A stretch of 64,000 nucleotides of DNA from Alphaproteobacteria bacterium (lineage in GTDB: Bacteria > Pseudomonadota > Alphaproteobacteria > SHVP01). Below the pieces are notes generated by a model. The model had not been told where the DNA came from, did not search any database, and worked only from the letters and a program-made list of their open reading frames with translations. The stretch lies in NCBI GenBank assembly GCA_040216735.1, contig JAVJOO010000004.1, positions 185,396-249,395 on the forward strand, read 5' to 3'. This document shows, one piece after another, positions 1-7,935 of the stretch (positions are counted from its first letter, which is position 1; every line of letters starts with the position of its first letter). Both the position numbers and the translations under genes were made by a program.

Positions 1-1
1 C

Positions 2-313
2 TACCGCCTCGACATCTTGAAAGGCGATGCGCCCGGCGCCGGTCTCGGCGCCGTCGAAATCCACGGGGTCGAAAGCGCGTTCATCGACGACAGTCCCAAC
101 GACCGGGCGCTGTTCGACGGCGGGACCTGCATGGCAACCCTTACGACGGTCGATCTCGATGCGGTCGTCGCGGCGGTGCGCGGCACGGCGGACGCGGGGT
201 TCATCGGCCAACCGCGCACTGTACAGGCGGCGCCCTATTCCGGTGCGCGCACCTTTTGTTTTTTCGGCCCCGATGGGGAACGCGTTGAAGTCTGTGAGGC
301 GATGTGGGCGTGA
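2..313 (+). CDS. VOC (glyoxalase/dioxygenase-fold) family protein, 5' partial
   Basis: The reading frame is open from base 2, so the N-terminus lies outside the window. The visible part of about 103 residues ends with GPDGERVEVCEAMWA. A Gly-Pro-Asp-Gly turn followed by a strand with a metal-ligand-like Glu is the usual last beta-strand of a vicinal-oxygen-chelate (glyoxalase/bleomycin-resistance) domain. Known members are small metalloenzymes or binding proteins, and the substrate cannot be read from this fragment. The TGA stop overlaps the ATG of the next gene by one base (TGATG), so the two are probably translationally coupled. The family call rests mainly on the C-terminal strand. Confidence 0.6.
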   Translation, partial: YRLDILKGDAPGAGLGAVEIHGVESAFIDDSPNDRALFDGGTCMATLTTVDLDAVVAAVRGTADAGFIGQPRTVQAAPYSGARTFCFFGPDGERVEVCEAMWA

Positions 314-1524
314 TGCAAAGCGACGAAGCGGCACCTGAGGGCGAGGACACTCGCCCCGTCGTCATGGTGACACGCACCAAACGGGTGCGCCGCGGTACAC
401 CGTGGGTCTTCTCCAACGAAATCGAAATGAGCAACGCGACCAAGGCGATCCCGCCCGGGAGCGTCGTGCGCTTGCAAGAACAAATGGGCCGCCCGCTTGG
501 GGCTGCTTTCTTCAACCCGCACAGCTTGATCGCGGCGCGTGTTTTTGCCGGTAAAGCAAGCCAAGTATTTGATCAGGCTTTTGTGGCCGACCGACTGCGG
601 CGCGCCTGCGCTTTGCGTGACCGGCTCTACGCCGCACCGTTCTACCGCTTGATTCACGCCGAAGCCGACGGCCTGCCCGGCATCATCGTCGATCGTTATG
701 GCGACGTTGCGGTCTGTCAACTCAACACCGCTGGCGCCGAACGCCACCGGGACGCGATCACCGGGGCCATCGCCGAAGTCCTGGGCACGCAGGCGATCGT
801 CCTCAAGAACGACTCGCCCGTTCGCGAACTCGAAGGCCTCACCTTGTACGACGAGGTCATCGGTACGTTGCCCGGCGACCCGCTGATCATCGAGGAAAAC
901 GGCGCAACGTTCCTGGCGCCCGTCGCGGGCGGGCAGAAGACCGGCTGGTTCTACGACCAGCGCGACAACCGCGCCTTCGTTGCCTCTCTTGCAAAGGGTG
1001 CGCGGGTTCTCGATCTCTACTGCTACCTCGGTGGCTTCGGGATTCAAGCGGCAAAAGCCGGTGCCAGCCGCGTCCTTTGCGTCGACCGCTCCGAACAGGC
1101 GCTCGCGCTAGCCCGCGAAGCAGCCGTCCGCAACGGCGTGGCCGAGGTATGTAGCTTCGAGGCCCACACGTTGCCGGGATTCATGGAGGACTTTGCGGGC
1201 GGCGGCGAGCGTTTCGACATCGTCGTGTGCGACCCGCCTGCCTTCGTCAAATCGCGTAAGAACCTGGCAACCGGACTGAAAGGCTACCGCAAGCTCTTTC
1301 GCCTTGCCGCCGATCTCGTCACCCCGGGCGGCTTTCTCTTTGCGGCGTCGTGTTCCCACTTGGTCGAACGCGATGCGTTCGAGGACGAAGTGGCGCACGC
1401 GCTCTCACTGGCGGGACGCAAGGGACGGGTCTTGCGGGTAGCCGAAGCGGCGGCGGACCACCCCGCCCATCCGATGCTGCCGCAGAGCCGCTACCTCAAG
1501 GCAATGGTGTTACAGCTCGACTAA
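313..1524 (+). CDS. rlmI: 23S rRNA (cytosine-C5) methyltransferase, RlmI family
   Basis: Predicted SAM-dependent enzyme that makes 5-methylcytosine in 23S rRNA. The protein has about 403 residues. An N-terminal PUA-like RNA-binding part (RGTPWVFSNEI, then the linker VDRYGDV) precedes a Rossmann methyltransferase domain. Visible motifs are GGQKTGWFYDQR, motif I LDLYCYLGGFGI, motif IV DPPAFVKSRK and the SCSH loop with the likely catalytic Cys near the C-terminus. Length and motif order fit RlmI. I chose ATG 313, which overlaps the upstream stop, over GTG 304. The exact target base is inferred from the family. Confidence 0.9.
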   Translation: MQSDEAAPEGEDTRPVVMVTRTKRVRRGTPWVFSNEIEMSNATKAIPPGSVVRLQEQMGRPLGAAFFNPHSLIAARVFAGKASQVFDQAFVADRLRRACALRDRLYAAPFYRLIHAEADGLPGIIVDRYGDVAVCQLNTAGAERHRDAITGAIAEVLGTQAIVLKNDSPVRELEGLTLYDEVIGTLPGDPLIIEENGATFLAPVAGGQKTGWFYDQRDNRAFVASLAKGARVLDLYCYLGGFGIQAAKAGASRVLCVDRSEQALALAREAAVRNGVAEVCSFEAHTLPGFMEDFAGGGERFDIVVCDPPAFVKSRKNLATGLKGYRKLFRLAADLVTPGGFLFAASCSHLVERDAFEDEVAHALSLAGRKGRVLRVAEAAADHPAHPMLPQSRYLKAMVLQLD

Positions 1525-1530
1525 GGGATC

Positions 1531-2925
1531 TCAACCGACCGGCGGGCGCGCCATGTGCCATGCTGTGGCCGCTTGGAACGCGGCACCTGCCCGCAATACC
1601 GTGGCGTCGTCGTACCGTTTTCCCATCAGTTGCACGGCAAGCGGCAACCCATCCGATGACATCCCGGCCGGGATACCCAGTGCCGGGACGCCGAGGACGT
1701 TCGCCGGCATGGTCACGAGCGGCTTCTTGAAGAACTGAAAGGCGCCGACGCTGGCCGCCTTCGGTGCCGCGCCGGGCGCGCCAGGTGCTAGAAGCACATC
1801 TATATCGCGCATAGCCGCGACATAATGGGCAATCAGCGATTCGCGCAAACGCAGCGCCCGGGCGTAGTCGACCGCCCGGATGAACGGACCCAACGAAAGC
1901 CGCATCCGGGTGTGGTAGCTGTAGTCCTCGCGCCGGTCGCGCAAATCGCGCTCGTGCAACGCGTACCCTTCGACAATGGTGATGACGATTTGCGCGGTCG
2001 CGAAATCGTCGAACGGCGGCAGGTCGACGTCCCGAACCGTCGCCCCAAGGTCGCGGAAGGTTGCCGCCGCCGCGCGGTAGGCGGCGATCCCTTCGGGCGA
2101 CACAGCGTCGTCCTGGGCCAGAGATCCGGCAAGGCCGATCCGCAAGCCCTTGGCACCATCGCCGAGGTTTGCGGTGTAATCCGGCCGGGCCTGCGCAACA
2201 CTCCCCGGATCGGCAGCATCGTGTCCGGCCAGCGCGTTCAAGAGGATGGCGCAATCTTCGACCGACCGCGCCATCGGCCCGACGTGATCCAATGTCGCCG
2301 ACAACGGAAAGACTCCAGCGCGGCTGACGAGTCCATAGGACGGCATCAGCCCGGTAATCCCGCAGTAGGCCGCGGGCAGGCGGATCGACCCGCCGGTGTC
2401 GGTGCCGAGTGCCCCAAGGATCTGACCGCTCGCCAGCGCCACACCGGCGCCGCTCGATGATCCCCCGGCGTAGCAGGCGTGGTTCCACGGATTGCGCGCC
2501 GGCCGAAACAGACTGTCGTCCGACGGGCCGCCGTAGCAGAACTCGGTCGTTTCCAATTTTCCCAAGAGAATGGCGCCGGCATCGCGCAGGCGCGTCCAGG
2601 CCGTCGCGTCGCGCGTCGGCACATTGTCGCGTAGCAATTTGGAGCCGACTGTGGTGCGAATGCCGGCCGTCTCGAAGGCTTCCTTGAGGGCGATCGGAAT
2701 GCCGTGCAACGGTCCCTTGTATTGTCCAGCGGCGATTTCGGCCGCCGCCGCCTCGGCCTGGGACCGCGCCAATGCATCGGTTCGGGTGACGAAACTGCCC
2801 AGCGCGCCGTCGATGGCAGCAGCCCGCGCGATCATGGCGTCGGTGAGATCGACCGGCGAGAGTTCGCGCGCCGCGATGCGCCGCCCAGCTTCGGCGATCG
2901 AGATGTAGGCGAGGTCGTCGGTCAT
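1531..2925 (-). CDS. amidase signature family hydrolase (AtzE/GatA-like)
   Basis: Amidase-signature enzyme of 464 residues, expected to hydrolyse a carboxamide in the cytoplasm. The Ser-cisSer-Lys triad is recognisable: Lys in GIPIALKEAFET, cis-Ser in the glycine-rich loop GGSSSGAGVAL, and the nucleophilic Ser in GTDTGGSIRLPA. The length suits AtzE-type or GatA-type enzymes. The ATG overlaps the stop of the small upstream gene by four bases, so they form a coupled pair. That arrangement resembles AtzG-AtzE or GatC-GatA, which favours a two-subunit amidase. A dedicated GatA is unlikely because no gatB is nearby. The substrate is unknown. Confidence 0.85.
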   Translation of the reverse strand: MTDDLAYISIAEAGRRIAARELSPVDLTDAMIARAAAIDGALGSFVTRTDALARSQAEAAAAEIAAGQYKGPLHGIPIALKEAFETAGIRTTVGSKLLRDNVPTRDATAWTRLRDAGAILLGKLETTEFCYGGPSDDSLFRPARNPWNHACYAGGSSSGAGVALASGQILGALGTDTGGSIRLPAAYCGITGLMPSYGLVSRAGVFPLSATLDHVGPMARSVEDCAILLNALAGHDAADPGSVAQARPDYTANLGDGAKGLRIGLAGSLAQDDAVSPEGIAAYRAAAATFRDLGATVRDVDLPPFDDFATAQIVITIVEGYALHERDLRDRREDYSYHTRMRLSLGPFIRAVDYARALRLRESLIAHYVAAMRDIDVLLAPGAPGAAPKAASVGAFQFFKKPLVTMPANVLGVPALGIPAGMSSDGLPLAVQLMGKRYDDATVLRAGAAFQAATAWHMARPPVG

Positions 2926-3104
2926 GGCCGTTTGCCGCGGGGCTGGGCAGGCGATTCGGTGAGGGGTCGGTCGTCCAACCTGGCGACGACCGTCTCGAGA
3001 ATCGTGATCCCCTCGGTCAAGGTATCTCGTTCATCCTCGGGCATACGCAAGCCGGCGTCGTGCAGGACACGCGTGATTTCTTCTTTGGACACAGCTGATC
3101 TCAT
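2922..3104 (-). CDS. small GatC/AtzG-like amidase partner protein
   Basis: Sixty residues starting MRSAVSKEEITRVLHDAG. The layout is an N-terminal helix, then an acidic segment (RMPEDERDTLTEG), a second helix (ILETVVARLDD) and a proline-containing tail (PLTESPAQPRG). This resembles GatC and the small AtzG subunit (DUF4089-like) that wraps around an amidase. Its stop overlaps the amidase start by four bases, consistent with co-translational assembly. A longer upstream extension of the frame has atypical composition, so ATG 3104 is preferred. The family is inferred from size, helix pattern and position. Confidence 0.65.
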   Translation of the reverse strand: MRSAVSKEEITRVLHDAGLRMPEDERDTLTEGITILETVVARLDDRPLTESPAQPRGKRP

Positions 3105-3150
3105 GGGAGGGCGATGAGCGAAGTATAGCGCTTGGATCGATGGACGCGAT

Positions 3151-4080
3151 TCATCCGATCGTCTCTTCCTCTGCCATTTCCCATGGCGGTACCGGCCCGA
3201 AGGCCGCGACGACATGGGTGATGAAAGCGCGCACCTTGGCCGGGACAAACCGGCCGTGCGGATAGACGATGTAGATGCCCGACGCGTCGCCGAGGCTGTA
3301 CTCCTGCAGAATTGGTTGCAAACGTCCGGTTCGGACGTCCGCGCCGAGCATGAACGCGGGCGCGGCGACGATCCCAGCGCCGCCCAGAAGAACCGTGCGC
3401 ATAGCACCGCCGTTGTTGGAGATGAAGCGGCTGGCCACGCGCACTTTGTTCCGCTTGCCGTCAGGTCCGATGAGAATCCACTCGTTCGGGGCGGACGCGT
3501 AGCTGTAAATCAGGCAGTCGTGACCGGCGAGATCGTCTGGGGTCGCCGGTGTGCCATGGCGCTCGAGGTAGGACGGGGCAGCGCAGATGATCATCCGGTT
3601 GTCCGCGATTTTACGCGCCACGAGGCTCGAGTCGCGCAACTTGGCGATTCGAATCGCGAGGTCGAAGCCCTCGTCCACAAGGTCGACGTAGCGATCATTG
3701 AGTGTGAGGTCGAGCGTGATGTCCGGATAGTGCGCAAGGAAGGCAGGCAGGATCGGCGAGAGGTTCTCCCGCCCGAAATCGATCGGCGCGTTCACCCTAA
3801 GCAGGCCACGCGGTTTGGCGTGGAGCTGCGTGACGAGCGTTTCTGCCTCTACGGCTTCGGCGACGATCCGCGTCGCTTGTTCGTAAAGGACCGCGCCTGC
3901 TTCCGTTAGGCTCAGTTTGCGGGTCGTCCGGTGGAGGAGACGCAAGCCCAGTCGGCTCTCCAGCGCGGCTACGTGCTTGCTGACCGACGACTTAGACATC
4001 CCAAGTTTGCGTGCGGCGCCAGTAAAACTCGCCGCCTCAACGACATCGTTGAACACAGCCATGCTGGTCAGGGTGTCCAC
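3151..4080 (-). CDS. LysR-family transcriptional regulator
   Basis: The protein has 309 residues. The N-terminal winged helix-turn-helix (about residues 1-60) contains SFTGAARKLGMSKSSVSKHV and the typical wing LGLRLLHRTTRKLSLTEAG. A periplasmic-binding-like effector domain follows (about 90-300). It lies divergent from wrbA and 46 bp upstream of the small-protein/amidase pair on its own strand. It could therefore control both sides, as LysR proteins usually do for the divergent neighbour. The inducer is unknown; a quinone or electrophile is a reasonable guess given WrbA, but that is inference. Confidence 0.93.
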   Translation of the reverse strand: MDTLTSMAVFNDVVEAASFTGAARKLGMSKSSVSKHVAALESRLGLRLLHRTTRKLSLTEAGAVLYEQATRIVAEAVEAETLVTQLHAKPRGLLRVNAPIDFGRENLSPILPAFLAHYPDITLDLTLNDRYVDLVDEGFDLAIRIAKLRDSSLVARKIADNRMIICAAPSYLERHGTPATPDDLAGHDCLIYSYASAPNEWILIGPDGKRNKVRVASRFISNNGGAMRTVLLGGAGIVAAPAFMLGADVRTGRLQPILQEYSLGDASGIYIVYPHGRFVPAKVRAFITHVVAAFGPVPPWEMAEEETIG

Positions 4081-4105
4081 GTGGCTCCCGCCTATGTTTC
4101 TAAGT

Positions 4106-4122
4106 TGGAAACAGTATTTCCA
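4106..4122. promoter_or_regulatory. candidate LysR operator palindrome between lysR and wrbA
   Basis: TGGAAA-CAGTA-TTTCCA is a perfect 6-bp inverted repeat with a 5-bp spacer, located 26-42 bp upstream of the lysR start and about 94-110 bp upstream of wrbA. It fits the T-N11-A palindrome expected for LysR-type regulators. It has not been tested. Confidence 0.5.
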
Positions 4123-4215
4123 CTATTAGGTTAATTGTCTACAGGCTCTGCGGTTCGTATGTGTGCGGGAGAGGGGCAATTTAGCCCCATGCCAACCCCA
4201 TCGGAGGCCTACGTC

Positions 4216-4827
4216 ATGACCAAAGTTCTCGTTCTCTATTACAGCTTCTATGGCCATATCGAAGCGATGGCCAATGCCGTTGCCGAGGGCGCAGGCAAGG
4301 TCGGCGGCGTCGAGGTTTCGGTGAAGCGGGTTCCTGAGACCATTCCAGAGGACGTGCTTAAGAAGGCGCACGCCAAACTCGATCAGGACGCGCCCGTCGC
4401 AACGGTCGACGAACTGGCGAACTACGACGCGATCGTTCTCGGCATTCCGACCCGTTACGGTCGCATGGTCGCGCAAATGGCCAACTTTTGGGATCAAACC
4501 GGTCCGCTTTGGGCCAAGGGCGCCCTAGTCGGCAAGGTCGGCAGCATCTTCACCGCGTCGGCCACCCAACACGGTGGACAGGAAAGTACGATTCTCGGTT
4601 CGCTCCCGATGCTGCTGCATCACGGCCTTGTCTACGTTGGTCTGCCGTATTCGGCTCAGGGGCAAACCCGGATTGACGAAATGACCGGCGGCTCGCCCTA
4701 CGGCGCCTCAACGATCACCGGCGGGGACGGGTCGCGCATGCCCAGCGACAACGAACTCGAACTGGCGCGCTTCCAAGGCCAACATGTGGCAGAAGTCGCC
4801 CGCAAACTTGCTGCCGGGGCGAAATAG
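4216..4827 (+). CDS. wrbA: NAD(P)H:quinone oxidoreductase, WrbA flavodoxin family
   Basis: FMN-dependent two-electron quinone reductase, 203 residues. The flavodoxin phosphate loop is [14 protein letters not shown] near the N-terminus. The WrbA signatures [30 protein letters not shown] and [12 protein letters not shown] are present. Two-electron reduction avoids semiquinone formation and protects against electrophilic quinones. ATG 4216 was chosen because GGAGG lies 8 bp upstream and the length then matches the roughly 200-residue family. It is divergent from the LysR gene, which probably regulates it. Confidence 0.93.
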   Translation: MTKVLVLYYSFYGHIEAMANAVAEGAGKVGGVEVSVKRVPETIPEDVLKKAHAKLDQDAPVATVDELANYDAIVLGIPTRYGRMVAQMANFWDQTGPLWAKGALVGKVGSIFTASATQHGGQESTILGSLPMLLHHGLVYVGLPYSAQGQTRIDEMTGGSPYGASTITGGDGSRMPSDNELELARFQGQHVAEVARKLAAGAK

Positions 4828-4936
4828 GGTAGCCGTTGCAGACTGACTGGAACCAGGGTCCGGTCGATTTCCGGGCTCTGGTGACTGTCCCGCGATTTGC
4901 TACACTTACGTGTTCCATCCTCGGAAGGAGACGCAG

Positions 4937-6091
4937 GTGATTCGCAATCAGCGCCACCACGCCGTTCTACCCGACGCCACCCACGACGAGGCCGCACGCC
5001 AAGACTTCGTCGCGGGCTTACGCGTGCACATGATGCGCGAGGTTTCGTCCGGCAACCGGCCGCTCTATGACACCAAGGTCCGCCCAGCCTTTCACCGGAC
5101 GCACGGCCGCGACCCTGTTGACCGCCACGAAGTTCGGCGGGCGATGGACAAGGAGCCGTATCACCAAGCCTGGGGATCGCTCCTGCGGACAACGCAGGAA
5201 CTCATGTGGGAGTCCGTGGGCAGTTCGATCGAACGTCAGATGGACGACCTCGTCGCCCGCGCCGGCGCCAATCCCGTGCGGCCAAAGGGTAGCCTTAGGC
5301 TCGATCCCGGTCTTGCCGTCCCGCGCTATCAAACCGCGACCGATATCCACGTGATGCCCGGCAGCTACCATACCGACTTGGCCGACGGCGATCTCACCGC
5401 CGGCGCGATCTACGACAAGGGGCTCTATATCTACGCAATGAGCGGCCTCGGCGATTCCAATCAAGACATCGGGCGCGGATGCATTGCCTACCTCAAGCAG
5501 ACGTTCCCCGATCTGCGGCCCCTACGCATCCTCGATATGGGCTGCACCGTCGGTCACTCGACCGTGCCGTTCGTGGAAGCCTATCCCGGCGCCGAGGTTC
5601 ACGGTATCGATGTCGGCGCGGCGAGTTTGCGCTACGCCCATGCGCGGGCCGAATCGCTCGGCGCGGCGGTGCACTTCTCCCAACAGAATGCCGAACGGAC
5701 AGACTTTCCGGACGGACATTTCGATTTGATTGTGAGCCACGTCCTGCTTCATGAAACCTCAGGTACGGCATTGCCCAACATCATCCGCGAGTGCCGCAGG
5801 CTCCTCGCGCCGGGCGGGGTGATGACCCATTGCGATGTGCCCCAGCGCGAGGGCGATGCCTTCGATCTCGCGATCCCCGATTGGGATACCTACAACAACA
5901 ACGAACCCTTCATGGGCCGGATGCGCGATACCGATATGCGCGCTCTGTTCACCGATTGTGGTTTCGCGCGCAATCGATATTTCGACGGCTATGTCCCTAA
6001 CGACGCGTTGAACCGCGACAAAAAAGTCACGTTCCGTGGTGGCGACGGCCGTAAAGGCAAGCCGTGGGCGGTTTACGGTGCGCGCCTGTAA
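4937..6091 (+). CDS. uncharacterised class I SAM methyltransferase with long N-terminal domain (paralogue A)
   Basis: The protein has 384 residues from GTG 4937, which has GGAAGGAG 6 bp upstream. The first 200 residues form an unassigned domain with conserved patches such as VPRYQTATDIHVMPGSYHTD and GAIYDKGLY. A Rossmann methyltransferase follows: motif I RILDMGCTVGHSTVPF, acidic loop HGIDVGAASLRYAHARAE, and FPDGHFDLIVSH. It is strikingly similar to the protein encoded at 31065-32261, and the N-terminal region is conserved between the two, which suggests a shared substrate class. The substrate is unknown. Small-molecule methylation is likely because no RNA- or protein-binding module is evident. 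Confidence 0.8.
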   Translation: MIRNQRHHAVLPDATHDEAARQDFVAGLRVHMMREVSSGNRPLYDTKVRPAFHRTHGRDPVDRHEVRRAMDKEPYHQAWGSLLRTTQELMWESVGSSIERQMDDLVARAGANPVRPKGSLRLDPGLAVPRYQTATDIHVMPGSYHTDLADGDLTAGAIYDKGLYIYAMSGLGDSNQDIGRGCIAYLKQTFPDLRPLRILDMGCTVGHSTVPFVEAYPGAEVHGIDVGAASLRYAHARAESLGAAVHFSQQNAERTDFPDGHFDLIVSHVLLHETSGTALPNIIRECRRLLAPGGVMTHCDVPQREGDAFDLAIPDWDTYNNNEPFMGRMRDTDMRALFTDCGFARNRYFDGYVPNDALNRDKKVTFRGGDGRKGKPWAVYGARL

Positions 6092-6162
6092 TCCATTTCG
6101 GTATCGACGCGGTATTCACTGAGAAGGCGGCGGTGATCGCCCCAGTGAAAGGAAATTTTGCT

Positions 6163-6684
6163 ATGCGCACGATCTTCGTCTTGGCCGCGGCGCTGATCTT
6201 GAGCGCCTGCGGATCGATGTCGCTCAAATCGTTCGAGGGAACGACACCGCCCCTGGTTCTCGAAGACTATTTCGCCGGCGACACCCGCGCCTGGGGTATT
6301 TTCGAAGACCGCTTCGGCAATCTGCGGGCGCAGTTCACCGTCGATATAAAGGGCACCTGGAACGAACCGACCCTCGTGCTGGAGGAGGACTTCCTCTACG
6401 CCTCGGGCCGTGCCGACCGGCGCGTGTGGACGTTGACCAAATCACCGACCGGCGCGTACAGCGGTACGGCGGGCGACGTCATCGGCGCGGCTGCGGGCGC
6501 GGCATCCGGCAATGCCTTCAACTGGACCTACGTGATGGATCTGCCGGTCGGCGACCGGACCATCCGTGTGCGCCTCAACGATTGGCTGTGGCTCCAGCCG
6601 GACGGCGTCCTCATCAACCGGGCCCGCGTTACCAAGTTTGGCGTCGAGCTTGGCGAACTGACGATCTTCTTCAAGAAACCTTAG
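6163..6684 (+). CDS. DUF3833 family lipoprotein
   Basis: The protein has 173 residues. A lipoprotein signal peptide (MRTIFVLAAALILSACG) has its lipobox Cys at position 16. The mature part follows the DUF3833 pattern: an AWGIFEDRFGNLRAQF segment, DVIGAAAGAASGNAFNW, LNDWLWLQPDGVLINRA and TKFGVELGELTIFF. Family members are envelope lipoproteins of unknown role. ATG 6163 is preferred because the signal peptide starts there and AAAGGA precedes it by about 9 bp. It follows the methyltransferase by 71 bp and may be co-transcribed. Confidence 0.85.
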   Translation: MRTIFVLAAALILSACGSMSLKSFEGTTPPLVLEDYFAGDTRAWGIFEDRFGNLRAQFTVDIKGTWNEPTLVLEEDFLYASGRADRRVWTLTKSPTGAYSGTAGDVIGAAAGAASGNAFNWTYVMDLPVGDRTIRVRLNDWLWLQPDGVLINRARVTKFGVELGELTIFFKKP

Positions 6685-6709
6685 GCAACAACCGGGTCGC
6701 TGCCCTTGG

Positions 6710-7762
6710 TCAGCCCCGCCGTGACGTCACGGCGTCGGCCAGAACCTCGAGGCACGCAGCCGTGCGATCCCAGTCGAGGCAACCGTCGGTGATGCTCTGG
6801 CCATACACGAGCGCCTGACCGGGCTTCTGGTCCTGGCGGCCGCCGACAAGGTGGCTTTCGATCATGACACCGACGATCCGCCGGTCGCCGCCTGCCACTT
6901 GGGCGGCGATATCGTCGATCACGGCGGGCTGGTTGTCCGGGTTCTTGCCCGAATTGGCGTGGCTCGCGTCGATCATTAGCATCGGTGTGACACCCGATTT
7001 TTCGGCGACCGCGCAGGCCGCGGCAACGCTTGCGGCGTCATAGTTCGGCGCATCGCCGCCGCGCAGGATGATGTGGCAGTCCTCGTTGCCGGTGGTTTGG
7101 GCGATGGCGCATTCGCCGTTTTTGGTCACGGCCAGGAAATGGTGCGGGTTGGAGGCGGACTTCACCGCATCGACAGCGATCTTGATGTCGCCGCCGGTAC
7201 CGTTCTTGAAACCGACCGGGCACGACAGGCCGGACGCCATTTCCCGGTGGATTTGACTCTCGGTCGTGCGCGCGCCGATGGCGGCCCAGGCGACGAGGTC
7301 GGCGAAGTATTGCGGCGTCGTGGTATCGAGGAACTCGCAGCCGGCCGGTACGCCCAATCCATTGATATCGGCCAGCAAACGGCGCGCGAGGCGGAGCCCC
7401 TTGTTGATTTTGAAACTGTCGTCGAGATCGGGATCGTTGATCAATCCTTTCCACCCGACCGTCGTACGCGGCTTTTCGAAGTAGACCCGCATGATGATTT
7501 CGAGTCGGTCGCCCAAGCGCGCCCGCAATGGCACCAGACGCTGTGCGTACTCCATCGCCGATTTCGGATCGTGAATCGAGCAGGGGCCGACCACGACGGC
7601 AAGCCGGTCGTCGCGCCCGTGCAGGATGCCCTGCAGGGCGTGCCGCGAGTCCGAAACCGTCTGCATCGCAGCAGGCGAGGGGGCGACCTCGCGCATTACG
7701 GTGTCGGGCGTGTTGAGCGCGATAATTTCTTTGATCCGCAGGTCGTCGGTGGCGATCGTCAT
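6710..7762 (-). CDS. aroG: class I 3-deoxy-7-phosphoheptulonate (DAHP) synthase
   Basis: First enzyme of the shikimate pathway, condensing phosphoenolpyruvate and erythrose 4-phosphate. The protein has 350 residues. Class I signatures are VVVGPCSIHDPKSAMEYA, the PEP-binding EKPRTTVGWKG, the metal-ligand Cys in VGPCS, GFKNGTGGD, ILRGGDAPNYD and MIDASHANSGK. The length matches AroF/AroG/AroH of E. coli. Feedback specificity cannot be read directly, but the upstream leader peptide rich in Tyr and Phe codons suggests control by both. A GAGGAA ribosome site lies about 8 bp before the ATG. The aroG symbol is used generically. Confidence 0.93.
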   Translation of the reverse strand: MTIATDDLRIKEIIALNTPDTVMREVAPSPAAMQTVSDSRHALQGILHGRDDRLAVVVGPCSIHDPKSAMEYAQRLVPLRARLGDRLEIIMRVYFEKPRTTVGWKGLINDPDLDDSFKINKGLRLARRLLADINGLGVPAGCEFLDTTTPQYFADLVAWAAIGARTTESQIHREMASGLSCPVGFKNGTGGDIKIAVDAVKSASNPHHFLAVTKNGECAIAQTTGNEDCHIILRGGDAPNYDAASVAAACAVAEKSGVTPMLMIDASHANSGKNPDNQPAVIDDIAAQVAGGDRRIVGVMIESHLVGGRQDQKPGQALVYGQSITDGCLDWDRTAACLEVLADAVTSRRG

Positions 7763-7797
7763 CGTGTGTTCCTCGTGTTGTCCGTACCTGGGGCAAC

Positions 7798-7824
7798 AAA
7801 AAAGCCGCCAGGTCGCTGGCGGCT
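7798..7824 (-). terminator. intrinsic terminator (attenuator) between leader peptide and aroG
   Basis: In transcript direction the sequence is AGCCGCCAG (7824-7816), a 4-base loop CGAC, CTGGCGGCT (7811-7803), then six U ending at 7798. This is a perfect 9-bp GC-rich stem followed directly by a U tract, 35 bp upstream of aroG. Lying between a regulatory leader ORF and the structural gene, it reads as the attenuator terminator. Confidence 0.9.
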
Positions 7825-7848
7825 GGGGAAATGGTCGTTCACGTGGTG

Positions 7849-7929
7849 CTAAGCCGTGCGAACCCCTCCCGCCGCCAGAGGCGCCGGATAGCTAAAGTAG
7901 AAATAGAGGGTCGCAAGGGCGTTGTTCAT
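7849..7929 (-). CDS. aromatic-amino-acid leader peptide of aroG (attenuator)
   Basis: A 26-residue ORF beginning MNNALATLYFYFSYPAP and ending GGVRTA. Residues 9-14 are Tyr-Phe-Tyr-Phe-Ser-Tyr, so five of six successive codons are aromatic, just before the terminator that precedes DAHP synthase. Ribosome stalling at these codons when charged tRNA-Tyr or tRNA-Phe is scarce is the classical sensor of pheA- or trp-type attenuation. Leader codons 18-20 contain CTGGCGGC (7878-7871). This is identical to the 3' arm of the terminator, so it can pair with the 5' arm as an anti-terminator. The predicted transcription start coincides with the AUG. Confidence 0.88.
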   Translation of the reverse strand: MNNALATLYFYFSYPAPLAAGGVRTA

Positions 7930-7935
7930 CGCCGC

